6,065 bases of DNA from an uncultured Acidimicrobiaceae bacterium (lineage in GTDB: Bacteria; Actinomycetota; Acidimicrobiia; Acidimicrobiales; Microtrichaceae): positions 1 through 6,065 of the forward strand of contig CALMLJ010000201.1 in NCBI GenBank assembly GCA_937868025.1. Reading direction: 5' to 3'. The translations under genes were made by a program, and so were the position numbers. Under the pieces are notes generated by a model. The model saw only the letters and a program-made list of their open reading frames with translations, did not search any database and was not told the origin of the DNA. Below are positions 1-6,059 of the stretch, one piece after another. Position 1 is the stretch's first letter. Every line of letters begins with the position of its first letter.

Positions 1-246
1 ACGGCGACCCGCCCCGACGAACTGGTGGAGCTGCGCGTCGGCGTGCCCGACCGTCCCGGCGTGCTGGCCGCAGTCACGGCCATGGCGACGCAGCACGAGG
101 TCAACATCTACGACATCGAAATCGCGCACTCGGCGGAGGGGCCGCGGGGTGTGCTCATCCTCCTCGTCGACTCCGGCAAGGTCGACACGTTCGTCGAGAG
201 CCTGTTCGCCGACGGGTACGCGGTGTCGCAGCGAGCGCTCACGTGA
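1..246 (+). CDS. tyrA: C-terminal ACT domain of probable prephenate dehydrogenase (partial, 5' end outside window)
   Basis: The reading frame is open from base 1, so this is the last 81 residues of a longer protein. The visible part is an ACT domain: a first strand (LVELRVGVP), the ligand-loop motif DRPGVL at visible residues 17-22, a helix (AAVTAMATQ), then strand NIYDIEIAHS and strand GVLILLVD. ACT domains bind amino acids and give feedback control. Prephenate dehydrogenase, which converts prephenate to 4-hydroxyphenylpyruvate on the way to tyrosine, often carries one at its C terminus. The catalytic NAD-binding part is not in the window, so the assignment rests on the ACT domain plus the position directly upstream of aroA, with a 4-base overlap (GTGA). 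The GTG at base 25 lies inside the domain's first strand and is not a credible start. Other ACT-tailed enzymes, such as a prephenate dehydratase or a regulatory protein, are not excluded. Confidence 0.72.
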   Translation, partial: TATRPDELVELRVGVPDRPGVLAAVTAMATQHEVNIYDIEIAHSAEGPRGVLILLVDSGKVDTFVESLFADGYAVSQRALT

Positions 247-1562
247 TCGGCATCGACTGGAACGATCTCGCGTCGCTGCCCGACCCGTTGCCGATCGAGC
301 CGCTTTCGGGGCCGATCCGCGACGTCACGGTGCCGATCCCCGGCTCGAAGTCGATCACGAACCGCGCCCTCGTCTGCGCGGCGCTCGGCAACGGGCCATC
401 TGTCCTCACCGGCATCCTCGACTCCGACGACACCAACGCCATGCTCGAGGCGCTGAGGACGCTGGGAATCCAGATCGAGGTCGAGGGCGACCGTGCCAGC
501 GTGTGGGGCTGCAGCGGTCGGCTGCCCGTGCGCTCCGCCACGCTCGACGTCCGGATGTCGGGCACGACGTCCCGGTTCCTGCTGCCACTGGCCGCGCTCG
601 GCAAGGACTCGATCACGCTCGACGGACACGAGTCCATGCGGGCCCGCCCGATGGCCGACGGCATTGCGGCGATCGAAGCGCTCGGCCGGAGCGTGACGTC
701 GAACGACGGGTGCTTGCCGGTCACCGTCGCGCCCGATCCCGACGTCGACGAGCTCGCCGGATCGGTCGAGGTACGTGGCGACGTGTCGAGCCAGTTCCTG
801 TCGGGCCTGCTCCTGGTCGCCCCCTGCCTGCCCGACGGCCTGGAGATCACCGTCGACGGCCCACTGCAGTCGGTGCCGTACGTCGACCTGACCGTCGCCG
901 TGATGCGGGCGTTCGGCGCCAAGGTCGAGGTCGCCGACGATCGTCGCTGGTTCGCGGTCGAACCCACCGGCTACCAGCAGATCTCCTACGACATCGAGCC
1001 CGACGCGTCGGCGGCGTCCTACTTCCTGGCGGCGGCGGCACTGTGCGGCGGGTCGGTCACGATCGACGGGCTCGGATCGGACAGCCTGCAGGGCGACGTC
1101 CGCTTCGCCGAGGTGCTGCGGTCGTGCGGCGCCGACGTCGAGCTGCGGCCCGGCTCGGTCACGATTACCGGTGGGGCGTTGTCGGGCGGAGTGTTCGACC
1201 TGGCGGACATCTCCGACACCGCGCAGACGTTGGCGGCGATCGTCCCGTTCGCGAGCGCTTCGGCGACGGTCGAGGGCATCGGGTTCATCCGCCGCAAGGA
1301 GACCGACCGGATCCACGCCGTCGTGACGGAGCTGCAGCGCCTCGGCGTCGGGGCCGCCGAGCTCGACGACGGGTTCGTGATCGAGCCCGGCCCGGTGTCT
1401 CCGGGCACGGTGCAGACCTACGACGACCATCGGATGGCGATGAGCTTCGCGATCCTGGGCCTGAAGGTCCCCGGCATCGCGATCGCCGACCCCGGCTGCG
1501 TGGCCAAGACCTTTCCGGGCTTCTGGGCAACGCTCGAACTGTTGAGAGGAGCGCCTCGGTGA
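243..1562 (+). CDS. aroA: 3-phosphoshikimate 1-carboxyvinyltransferase (EPSP synthase)
   Basis: EPSP synthase transfers the enolpyruvyl group of PEP to shikimate-3-phosphate, the sixth step of the shikimate pathway, in the cytoplasm. The 439 residues match the family's usual length and show its motifs in order: PGSKSITNR (33-41, K36 being the substrate-binding lysine), SGTTSR (106-111), RARPM (133-137), SSQF (182-185), the catalytic aspartate in DISDTAQT (D325), RKETDRI (351-357, with the conserved Lys/Glu pair K352 and E353), YDDHRMAM (393-400, R397) and AKTFP (421-425). The fold is two domains of repeated inside-out barrels. The GTG start at 243 overlaps the tyrA stop; its Shine-Dalgarno is weak (GCGAG), so translation is probably coupled. 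The N terminus is about a dozen residues longer than in a typical actinobacterial AroA, and a TTG at 288 is a possible alternative start. The position equivalent to E. coli Pro101 is Phe112. Confidence 0.96.
   Translation: MIGIDWNDLASLPDPLPIEPLSGPIRDVTVPIPGSKSITNRALVCAALGNGPSVLTGILDSDDTNAMLEALRTLGIQIEVEGDRASVWGCSGRLPVRSATLDVRMSGTTSRFLLPLAALGKDSITLDGHESMRARPMADGIAAIEALGRSVTSNDGCLPVTVAPDPDVDELAGSVEVRGDVSSQFLSGLLLVAPCLPDGLEITVDGPLQSVPYVDLTVAVMRAFGAKVEVADDRRWFAVEPTGYQQISYDIEPDASAASYFLAAAALCGGSVTIDGLGSDSLQGDVRFAEVLRSCGADVELRPGSVTITGGALSGGVFDLADISDTAQTLAAIVPFASASATVEGIGFIRRKETDRIHAVVTELQRLGVGAAELDDGFVIEPGPVSPGTVQTYDDHRMAMSFAILGLKVPGIAIADPGCVAKTFPGFWATLELLRGAPR
1544..1551 (+). promoter_or_regulatory. 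Ribosome binding site of cmk
   Basis: GAGAGGAG lies inside the end of aroA, seven bases before the GTG at 1559. It is a strong purine-rich Shine-Dalgarno at normal spacing. It decides the cmk start, because the cmk reading frame stays open far upstream across aroA and length alone would not locate the start. Confidence 0.75.
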
Positions 1563-2251
1563 ACGAGAACGCTGACATCGGCAACGTCATCGCGATCGAC
1601 GGCCCGGCCGGATCGGGTAAGTCGACGATCTCGAAGATGGTCGCCCACCGGGTCGGCCTGCCGATGCTCGACACCGGGGCGATGTACCGCGCCGTCACGT
1701 GCGCGGTCCTCCGTGCCGGCGGCGACGTGCACGACGCGGAGGGGGCCACGGCGTCGGCCGAACGCGCCGAGATCGTGGTCGACGAACGGGTGACGATCAA
1801 TGGCGACGACGTCACGACCGAGATCCGTGGGCCCGAGGTGTCGGCCAACGTCAGCATCGTCGCCACACATCCCGGCGTCCGCCGTCGGTTGCGAGGCCTC
1901 CAGCGCGAGTGGATGGCCCGACGCGGCGGCGGGGTGCTCGAAGGCCGCGACATCGGCACCGTGGTGCTCCCCGACGCCCCCTTGAAGATCTACCTGACGG
2001 CGTCGCCGGAAGTGCGGGCCCGCCGCCGTGCCGGCGACGATCTCGGCGACTTCGACCTCGAGGCCGCCGCCGCCAACATCGCCGAGCGCGACCGGATCGA
2101 TTCGACCCGCGCCGACTCTCCCCTCCGACCCGCCGATGACGCCGTCATCGTCGATACCTCCGACCTCACGATCGAGCAGGTCGTCGATCGCATCGTGGCC
2201 GAAGCCGAGGCCCGCGGCCTCGGGCGGGTCGCACGAAAGGAACCCTCATGA
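1559..2251 (+). CDS. cmk: Cytidylate kinase ((d)CMP kinase)
   Basis: Cytidylate kinase phosphorylates CMP and dCMP to the diphosphates using ATP, in the cytoplasm. From the GTG at 1559 the product is 230 residues, the standard bacterial size. Visible motifs are the P-loop GPAGSGKS (15-22), LDTGAMYRA (37-45) at the start of the NMP-binding region, the CMP-specific insert region around GPEVSANVSIVA (91-102), EGRDIGTVV (128-136, with the conserved GRD), strand LKIYLTAS (142-149), the Arg-rich lid (RARRR, 153-157) and ERDRIDSTRADSPL (176-189), which matches the ERDxxDxxRxxxPL signature of Cmk. The start is fixed by the strong RBS and by the GTGA overlap with the aroA stop; the frame remains open to about base 149, but that part is only a shadow of aroA. 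The gene also overlaps plsC downstream by 4 bases. aroA-cmk adjacency is common in bacteria. Confidence 0.96.
   Translation: MNENADIGNVIAIDGPAGSGKSTISKMVAHRVGLPMLDTGAMYRAVTCAVLRAGGDVHDAEGATASAERAEIVVDERVTINGDDVTTEIRGPEVSANVSIVATHPGVRRRLRGLQREWMARRGGGVLEGRDIGTVVLPDAPLKIYLTASPEVRARRRAGDDLGDFDLEAAAANIAERDRIDSTRADSPLRPADDAVIVDTSDLTIEQVVDRIVAEAEARGLGRVARKEPS
2235..2242 (+). promoter_or_regulatory. Ribosome binding site of plsC
   Basis: GAAAGGAA lies within the last codons of cmk, five bases before the ATG at 2248. It supports that ATG as the start and indicates that the acyltransferase has its own initiation signal in addition to coupling through the ATGA overlap. Confidence 0.65.
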
Positions 2252-2907
2252 AACCATCCCCACGCGGTCCCGTCGCCCTCGCCGCCTACCGGGTGTTGTG
2301 GGCTCTCGCCCGCGGACTCACCGGCGCGTACTGGCGGCTCGAAGTGATCGGGGGCGAGCGGGTGCCTCGATCCGGTGCGTTCGTGGTCGCTCCCGTGCAC
2401 CGCTCGAACCTCGACTTCCTCCTCGCCGGGCTCGCGGTGAAGCGCCCCGTCCGGTACATGGCCAAGTCGTCGATCTTCCTCGGTGGGCTCGTCGACCGGT
2501 TCCTCAACGTGATGGGCGCCTTCCCGGTGGTGCGTGACACCGCCGACTTCAGCGCGATCCGGACGTGCGAGGACCTCCTGGCGGCAGGGGAGCCGGTGGT
2601 CGTGTTTCCCGAGGGGCGCCGGAAGTCGGGCGACGACGTCGCCGACCTGTTCGACGGCCCGGCGTTCGTCGCGGCACGGCAGCGGGTGCCGATCATCCCG
2701 ATCGGCATCGGCGGCTCCGACAAGGCGATGCCGATCGGCAAGAAGTGGATCCTGCCCCACAAGGTCGTGATCGTGATCGGCGAGCCGATCTACCCCGATG
2801 TCGACATCGAGGGACGTGTGCCCCGTTCGGCGATCTCGGCCCTGACCGAGCAGCTGCGTGGCGAGGTGCAGGGGGTCTACGACGAAGCCCGGCGGCTCGC
2901 CGGCTGA
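2248..2907 (+). CDS. plsC: PlsC-type 1-acyl-sn-glycerol-3-phosphate acyltransferase
   Basis: This 219-residue protein belongs to the PlsC/LPLAT family, which acylates lysophosphatidic acid to phosphatidic acid at the membrane. The family motifs are all visible: the catalytic HX4D as HRSNLD (H51, D56), motif II around FPVVRD (92-97), motif III as VFPEGRRKSG (119-128, containing FPEG, which binds the glycerol phosphate), and motif IV around VPIIPIGI (147-154). A hydrophobic or amphipathic stretch near residues 8-28 may seat it on the membrane. The length is normal for a small actinobacterial member. It is the last gene of the overlapping operon, sharing ATGA with cmk. Context does not fix the substrate: PlsC-like paralogues also acylate other acceptors, so the symbol is given at family level. 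There is no sign of truncation. The stop codon sits inside a small direct repeat and a hairpin. Confidence 0.9.
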   Translation: MKPSPRGPVALAAYRVLWALARGLTGAYWRLEVIGGERVPRSGAFVVAPVHRSNLDFLLAGLAVKRPVRYMAKSSIFLGGLVDRFLNVMGAFPVVRDTADFSAIRTCEDLLAAGEPVVVFPEGRRKSGDDVADLFDGPAFVAARQRVPIIPIGIGGSDKAMPIGKKWILPHKVVIVIGEPIYPDVDIEGRVPRSAISALTEQLRGEVQGVYDEARRLAG

Positions 2908-2936
2908 TCGGGCCAGCTCGGCGGCTCGCCCGCTGA
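2890..2936 (+). repeat. Imperfect 18-bp direct repeat, two copies, at the plsC stop codon
   Basis: CGGCGGCTCGCC followed by GGCTGA (2890-2907) recurs as CGGCGGCTCGCC followed by CGCTGA (2919-2936), 17 of 18 bases identical and offset by 29 bases. The first copy is the end of plsC including its TGA; the second lies in the gap just after it. It could be a slipped-strand duplication of the gene end or a chance event favoured by high GC. Confidence 0.6.
2898..2923 (+). terminator. GC-rich hairpin across the plsC stop, possible weak terminator
   Basis: Bases 2898-2906 can pair with 2914-2923 in a nine-base-pair stem with one bulged C (2919), one G-T pair and a 7-base loop (2907-2913). It sits where the four-gene operon ends, which fits a terminator or an mRNA 3'-end stabiliser. 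There is no T-run after it, so intrinsic termination of the classical type is not shown. In sequence this rich in GC such stems arise easily by chance. Confidence 0.3.
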
Positions 2937-3018
2937 CATGTGAAGATTGTGTGCGCCGCGGCGGATTCGGGCTGACGCCGGTCCAAGATCAGGGCGATGG
3001 CTGCTGGGGCGACGCAAT

Positions 3019-3027
3019 GTGGTGATC
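3019..3027 (+). promoter_or_regulatory. Atypical ribosome binding site of the ABC permease
   Basis: GTGGTGATC matches eight of nine bases of GAGGTGATC, the complement of the 3' end of 16S rRNA (consensus AGAAAGGAGGTGATCC). The match uses the 3' part (GGTGATC, seven contiguous bases) and not the usual GGAGG core. The position equivalent to the core ends nine bases before the GTG at 3032, an acceptable distance. An in-frame TGA at 3023-3025 blocks any earlier start. Confidence 0.4.
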
Positions 3028-3031
3028 GCGC

Positions 3032-5677
3032 GTGCTGAAGCCGGTTCGTGCGGTCTGGGTCGAGCGACAACGATGGTTCGGTCTGCTGGCGGCCGTCGTC
3101 GTGTCGGTGGCCTTCGTGACGGCCACCCTCGCGCTCGGTGGACTCACGCGGTCGACGCTCGACGGCGCGCTCGACGGGCGATTCGGCGGTGTCGACGTGG
3201 TCCTCCGTGCTGGTGGCGGGCAGGAGATCGGCGGGGCGGCGCTTCGGGCGGCGGTGCCCGGTGACGTTGCGTCGGCTATGGCCGCTTCGGGTGACCTCGT
3301 CGCCGTTGCCGGTGTGATCGAGGGCGCTGCGACCGTGCTCGGTCGAGACGGTCGTCCGATCGACGAGCTCTTCGGGGCCGGAACCGTCGCCACGAACTGG
3401 CTGGTGGATCCCGAGCTCGCCGGCGTCGAGATCGTCGAGGGGCGAGCTCCTGTGGCCGACGGCGAGGTCGTGCTGGACACCGGCACGGCCGCCGTCGCCG
3501 GCGTCGTGCCGGGCGACGAGGTCCGGGTCGACTTCCCGGTTGCATCTCGGCGGTTGACGGTCGTCGGCGTGGCGGCCATCGTCCGCGACGGCGAGATCGT
3601 GCCCGGCCCTCGACTGGTCTGGATGGACGAGCCGACAACGCGTTCCGCCCTCGACAAGTCGTCGGGCTTCGACTTCGTGATCGGCCGCGCCGGGGGCGAT
3701 CTCGGAGATGGGGCCCTCGAACGGCTCCGCTCGAGGATCGGGAGCGAGCTCGGCGCCGATTCGAGTGCCGATAGCGACTCGAGCGCCGGTGTCGAGGTCG
3801 TGACCGGGTCGACGCTGGTGGGGGAACGGCAGGCTGTCGTGCGGCGCATTGCGGAGTTCTTCGATCGCCCGATGATGGCGTCGGGGTTCATCGCCGTCTT
3901 CGTGGGGGCGTTCGTGATCTTCAACACGTTCTCGATCGTGATGGCGCAACGGGTTCGGGAACTCGGGATGCTTCGGGCGATCGGGGCGACCCGTGCGCAG
4001 GTGACCCGCACGGTGCTGTCCGAGGCAGTCGTGATCGGGGTCGTCGGATCGGTTGTGGGTCTTGCCGCCGGTTGGCTCGCCGCGTGGTCGACTCGGTCGG
4101 TGTTCGCCAGGGCCCTCGACCTTCCCGACGGCCCGCTCGGGGTCGGCTGGGGTTCGGTCATCGCTGCATTCGCTACGGGCCTCGGTTCCACCCTGGTCGC
4201 CGGCATCGTCCCCGCAGTACGTGCGGGGTCGACGTCGCCGATGTCGGTGCTCCGTTCGACCCAGGTCGACGACACGTACCGCTGGGGCCGTCGGCACTGG
4301 AGTGGACTGGCGCTCCTCGTCGCGGGGGTCACACTGATCTCGTTGATCCTGACGGGCGCCGCCGAGCTCGGTCTCGCCGGTATCGGCGTCGGATCGGCGG
4401 CCGTCTTCATCGCGTTTGCGATGGTCGGCTCAGCGGTGGTGGGCCCGGTGTTCGGATGGGTCGGGCGCCCGCTGGTTGCGTGGCAGGGCCTCACGGCGCG
4501 GCTCGCCATCCGATCGGCGGCGCGGAGTCCGGGACGGACGACGCTCGTGATCGTGGCGCTCAGCATCGGCATCGCGATGATGACGGTCATCACCACGTTC
4601 GAGGCGTCGGTTCGCGCTGCGACCGAGGATCGCGCTGCCGGACAACTCGCGGGCATCGACCTCCTGGTCGAGTCACCGGTCGGCGTGCCGCGCACGGTCG
4701 CGGCGCGACTGTCCGAACTCGACGGCATCGACGCGGTGACGCCGGTCCGGCTGGGCGTGATGACGGTGCTCAACAGCTATGACGCGGCGCAGGCGCGCGA
4801 CGCCGCCGGGGTCGACGCCGCGACCGCCTCGTCCGCTGTTCCGCCGATCGGTGCGGCGAAGTTTCTGACCGGCGTCGACCTCGACGCTGCCAGCCGGATG
4901 ATCGAGGTGCCGGGACTCTCCCCACCGATCACGCACCTCGATGACGGCGAGGTCATGGTGCTCGCCAAGACCGCGGAGCGGGCGGGTTGGCGCGTCGGCG
5001 ACGACGTCGAGGTGTGGTTCGCGACGACGGGGCGAGCGACGCTGCGCCTTGCTGCGACCTTCACCGGCCGGTTCGGTGTCGACGCCGAGTACGTCGCCAA
5101 CCTCGCAACGACGAGTTCGAACGCACCACCCGAGTTCTCCGGAGATTCGGTCGTCTGGGCGAAGGCCGACGATCGAGCATCGGTTCCCGAGGTGGTGGCG
5201 GCTGCTCGGCGCGAACTCCGGGCACTGGCCCCCGGCGCAAGCGTGACGAGCGTCCAGGAGTACCTCGGCCAACGAATGACGGGTATCAACTCGCTCATCA
5301 ACCTGCTCGTGGTCCTGGTGGGGGTGAGCGTGTTGGTCGCCTGGGTCGGGGTCGCGAACACCGTCGCGCTGGCGTTGCGCGAGCGGCGAACCGAGACCAC
5401 TCGGCTCCGGGCCGTCGGGCTCACTCGGTCCCAGTTCCACCGGACGGTCGTCATCGAGACGCTGCTGATCGCCGTGTTCGGCTCGGCGCTCGGCGTGGTG
5501 ACCGGATGGTCGATGGCGGCCGGCTTCATCACGTCGATGGGCGAGGAGGGCCTCCGCCCGGTGGTCGACCCGGTGTCGATCGGTGGTATCGCCCTCCTCG
5601 GGGCGCTCGCTGCGATCGCGACGGCGGCGTATCAGGCCCGCCGTGTCAGTGGTCCGGTGCTGCCGGCCGGTCGATGA
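3032..5677 (+). CDS. FtsX/MacB-type ABC transporter permease, about ten transmembrane helices
   Basis: This 881-residue inner-membrane protein has the duplicated layout of YbbP-like permeases. A first helix (about 16-37) is followed by a large extracytoplasmic MacB-like domain (about 38-280), then the first FtsX unit with helices near 283-305, 330-352 and 372-395. Two linking helices follow (about 424-441 and 450-475), then a helix at 503-522, a second external domain (about 525-750) and a second FtsX unit with helices near 755-780, 805-828 and 850-868. The conserved cytoplasmic loop occurs twice, as RELGMLRAIGATRAQV (309-324) and RRTETTRLRAVGLTRSQF (785-802), where such permeases contact their ATPase. 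Family members use ATP-driven conformational change to move lipids, lipoproteins or peptides or to drive external enzymes; the substrate here is unknown. GTG 3032 is the first start after an in-frame stop and gives the typical MLK opening. No ATPase gene adjoins it in the window, and I see no cysteine in the protein. Confidence 0.9.
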   Translation: MLKPVRAVWVERQRWFGLLAAVVVSVAFVTATLALGGLTRSTLDGALDGRFGGVDVVLRAGGGQEIGGAALRAAVPGDVASAMAASGDLVAVAGVIEGAATVLGRDGRPIDELFGAGTVATNWLVDPELAGVEIVEGRAPVADGEVVLDTGTAAVAGVVPGDEVRVDFPVASRRLTVVGVAAIVRDGEIVPGPRLVWMDEPTTRSALDKSSGFDFVIGRAGGDLGDGALERLRSRIGSELGADSSADSDSSAGVEVVTGSTLVGERQAVVRRIAEFFDRPMMASGFIAVFVGAFVIFNTFSIVMAQRVRELGMLRAIGATRAQVTRTVLSEAVVIGVVGSVVGLAAGWLAAWSTRSVFARALDLPDGPLGVGWGSVIAAFATGLGSTLVAGIVPAVRAGSTSPMSVLRSTQVDDTYRWGRRHWSGLALLVAGVTLISLILTGAAELGLAGIGVGSAAVFIAFAMVGSAVVGPVFGWVGRPLVAWQGLTARLAIRSAARSPGRTTLVIVALSIGIAMMTVITTFEASVRAATEDRAAGQLAGIDLLVESPVGVPRTVAARLSELDGIDAVTPVRLGVMTVLNSYDAAQARDAAGVDAATASSAVPPIGAAKFLTGVDLDAASRMIEVPGLSPPITHLDDGEVMVLAKTAERAGWRVGDDVEVWFATTGRATLRLAATFTGRFGVDAEYVANLATTSSNAPPEFSGDSVVWAKADDRASVPEVVAAARRELRALAPGASVTSVQEYLGQRMTGINSLINLLVVLVGVSVLVAWVGVANTVALALRERRTETTRLRAVGLTRSQFHRTVVIETLLIAVFGSALGVVTGWSMAAGFITSMGEEGLRPVVDPVSIGGIALLGALAAIATAAYQARRVSGPVLPAGR

Positions 5678-5678
5678 G

Positions 5679-6059
5679 CTACAGCGCGAGGCCGACGTAC
5701 ATGGCGGCGATGGCGCCGACCGACGCGAGCGCGCCGCCGACGGCCAGAGCTGCCTTGCTCTTTCCGACGATGTGGATCGCCGCGCCGGCGCCCGACACGA
5801 TCACGAGGAGGAACTTGATCCCGAACAGGGCCTGATCGAGGTCCTCCACCACGAGCATGTTCCAGATGCCCGTGACCAGCGCGACCCCGAAGGCGGGCCA
5901 CGCGATCCTGTTGAAGGCCTGAGCGGCCAGCTTGGGCGCTTCGGGGCTGATCTTGCGCAACGTCGGCACGAGACCGCCGAGCACGATCTGGCCGCCGACC
6001 CAGACCGAGGCCGCGAGGACGTGGAGGAAGAGACGGAAGGTGTCCATGGGCGCCAGCAT
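5679..6059 (-). CDS. Small four-helix membrane protein, CopD/HemJ-like
   Basis: The product is about 126 residues and almost entirely hydrophobic, with four predicted helices near residues 7-29, 52-71, 80-98 and 104-125. The opening FLHVLAASVWVGGQIVLGGL resembles the first helix of CopD-domain proteins and of HemJ (the membrane protoporphyrinogen oxidase family), both of which carry a His followed by a Trp-x-Gly-Gly-like or Trp-x-x-Gly pattern. Charged or polar residues of interest are H13 in helix 1, R51 and W54 at the start of helix 2, K82 at the start of helix 3 and H96 at its end. The function is not established: copper handling, haem-related or simply uncharacterised. The start is uncertain: ATG at 6057-6059 gives MLAPMDTF, ATG at 6045-6047 gives MDTF, and only six bases upstream are visible, with no stop, so the gene could begin outside the window. 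It converges on the permease, with one base between the two stop codons. Confidence 0.75.
   Translation of the reverse strand: MLAPMDTFRLFLHVLAASVWVGGQIVLGGLVPTLRKISPEAPKLAAQAFNRIAWPAFGVALVTGIWNMLVVEDLDQALFGIKFLLVIVSGAGAAIHIVGKSKAALAVGGALASVGAIAAMYVGLAL

Noticed and set aside
108..1430. Long minus-strand open frames (440 and 242 codons) opposite aroA
   Set aside because: They lie antisense to a motif-complete aroA, are Arg/Asp/His-rich with no recognisable domain, and are expected in high-GC DNA where stop codons are rare.
149..1558. Upstream extension of the cmk frame to base 149, giving a 700-residue protein
   Set aside because: The extension is an Arg-rich out-of-frame reading of tyrA/aroA. 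The strong RBS and GTG at 1559 give the normal Cmk length.
2941..2995. Possible promoter for the permease (TTGTGT at 2947, CAAGAT at 2984)
   Set aside because: The hexamers do not pair at normal spacing and neither is close enough to consensus to call.
2947..3264. Plus-strand 105-codon frame across the gap into the permease
   Set aside because: It is Arg-rich, has no domain, and mostly overlaps the permease in another frame.
2693..4773. Minus-strand frames of 534 and 594 codons opposite plsC and the permease
   Set aside because: Their composition (Arg/His/Asp-rich or Ser/Thr/Pro/Arg-rich) is that of shadow frames, with no hydrophobic core or motif, whereas the plus-strand permease has clear helices and duplicated FtsX motifs.
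5654..5670. CCGG repeats at the 3' end of the permease as a terminator
   Set aside because: Only a four-base-pair stem is possible, with no T-run; it is ordinary GC-rich coding sequence.
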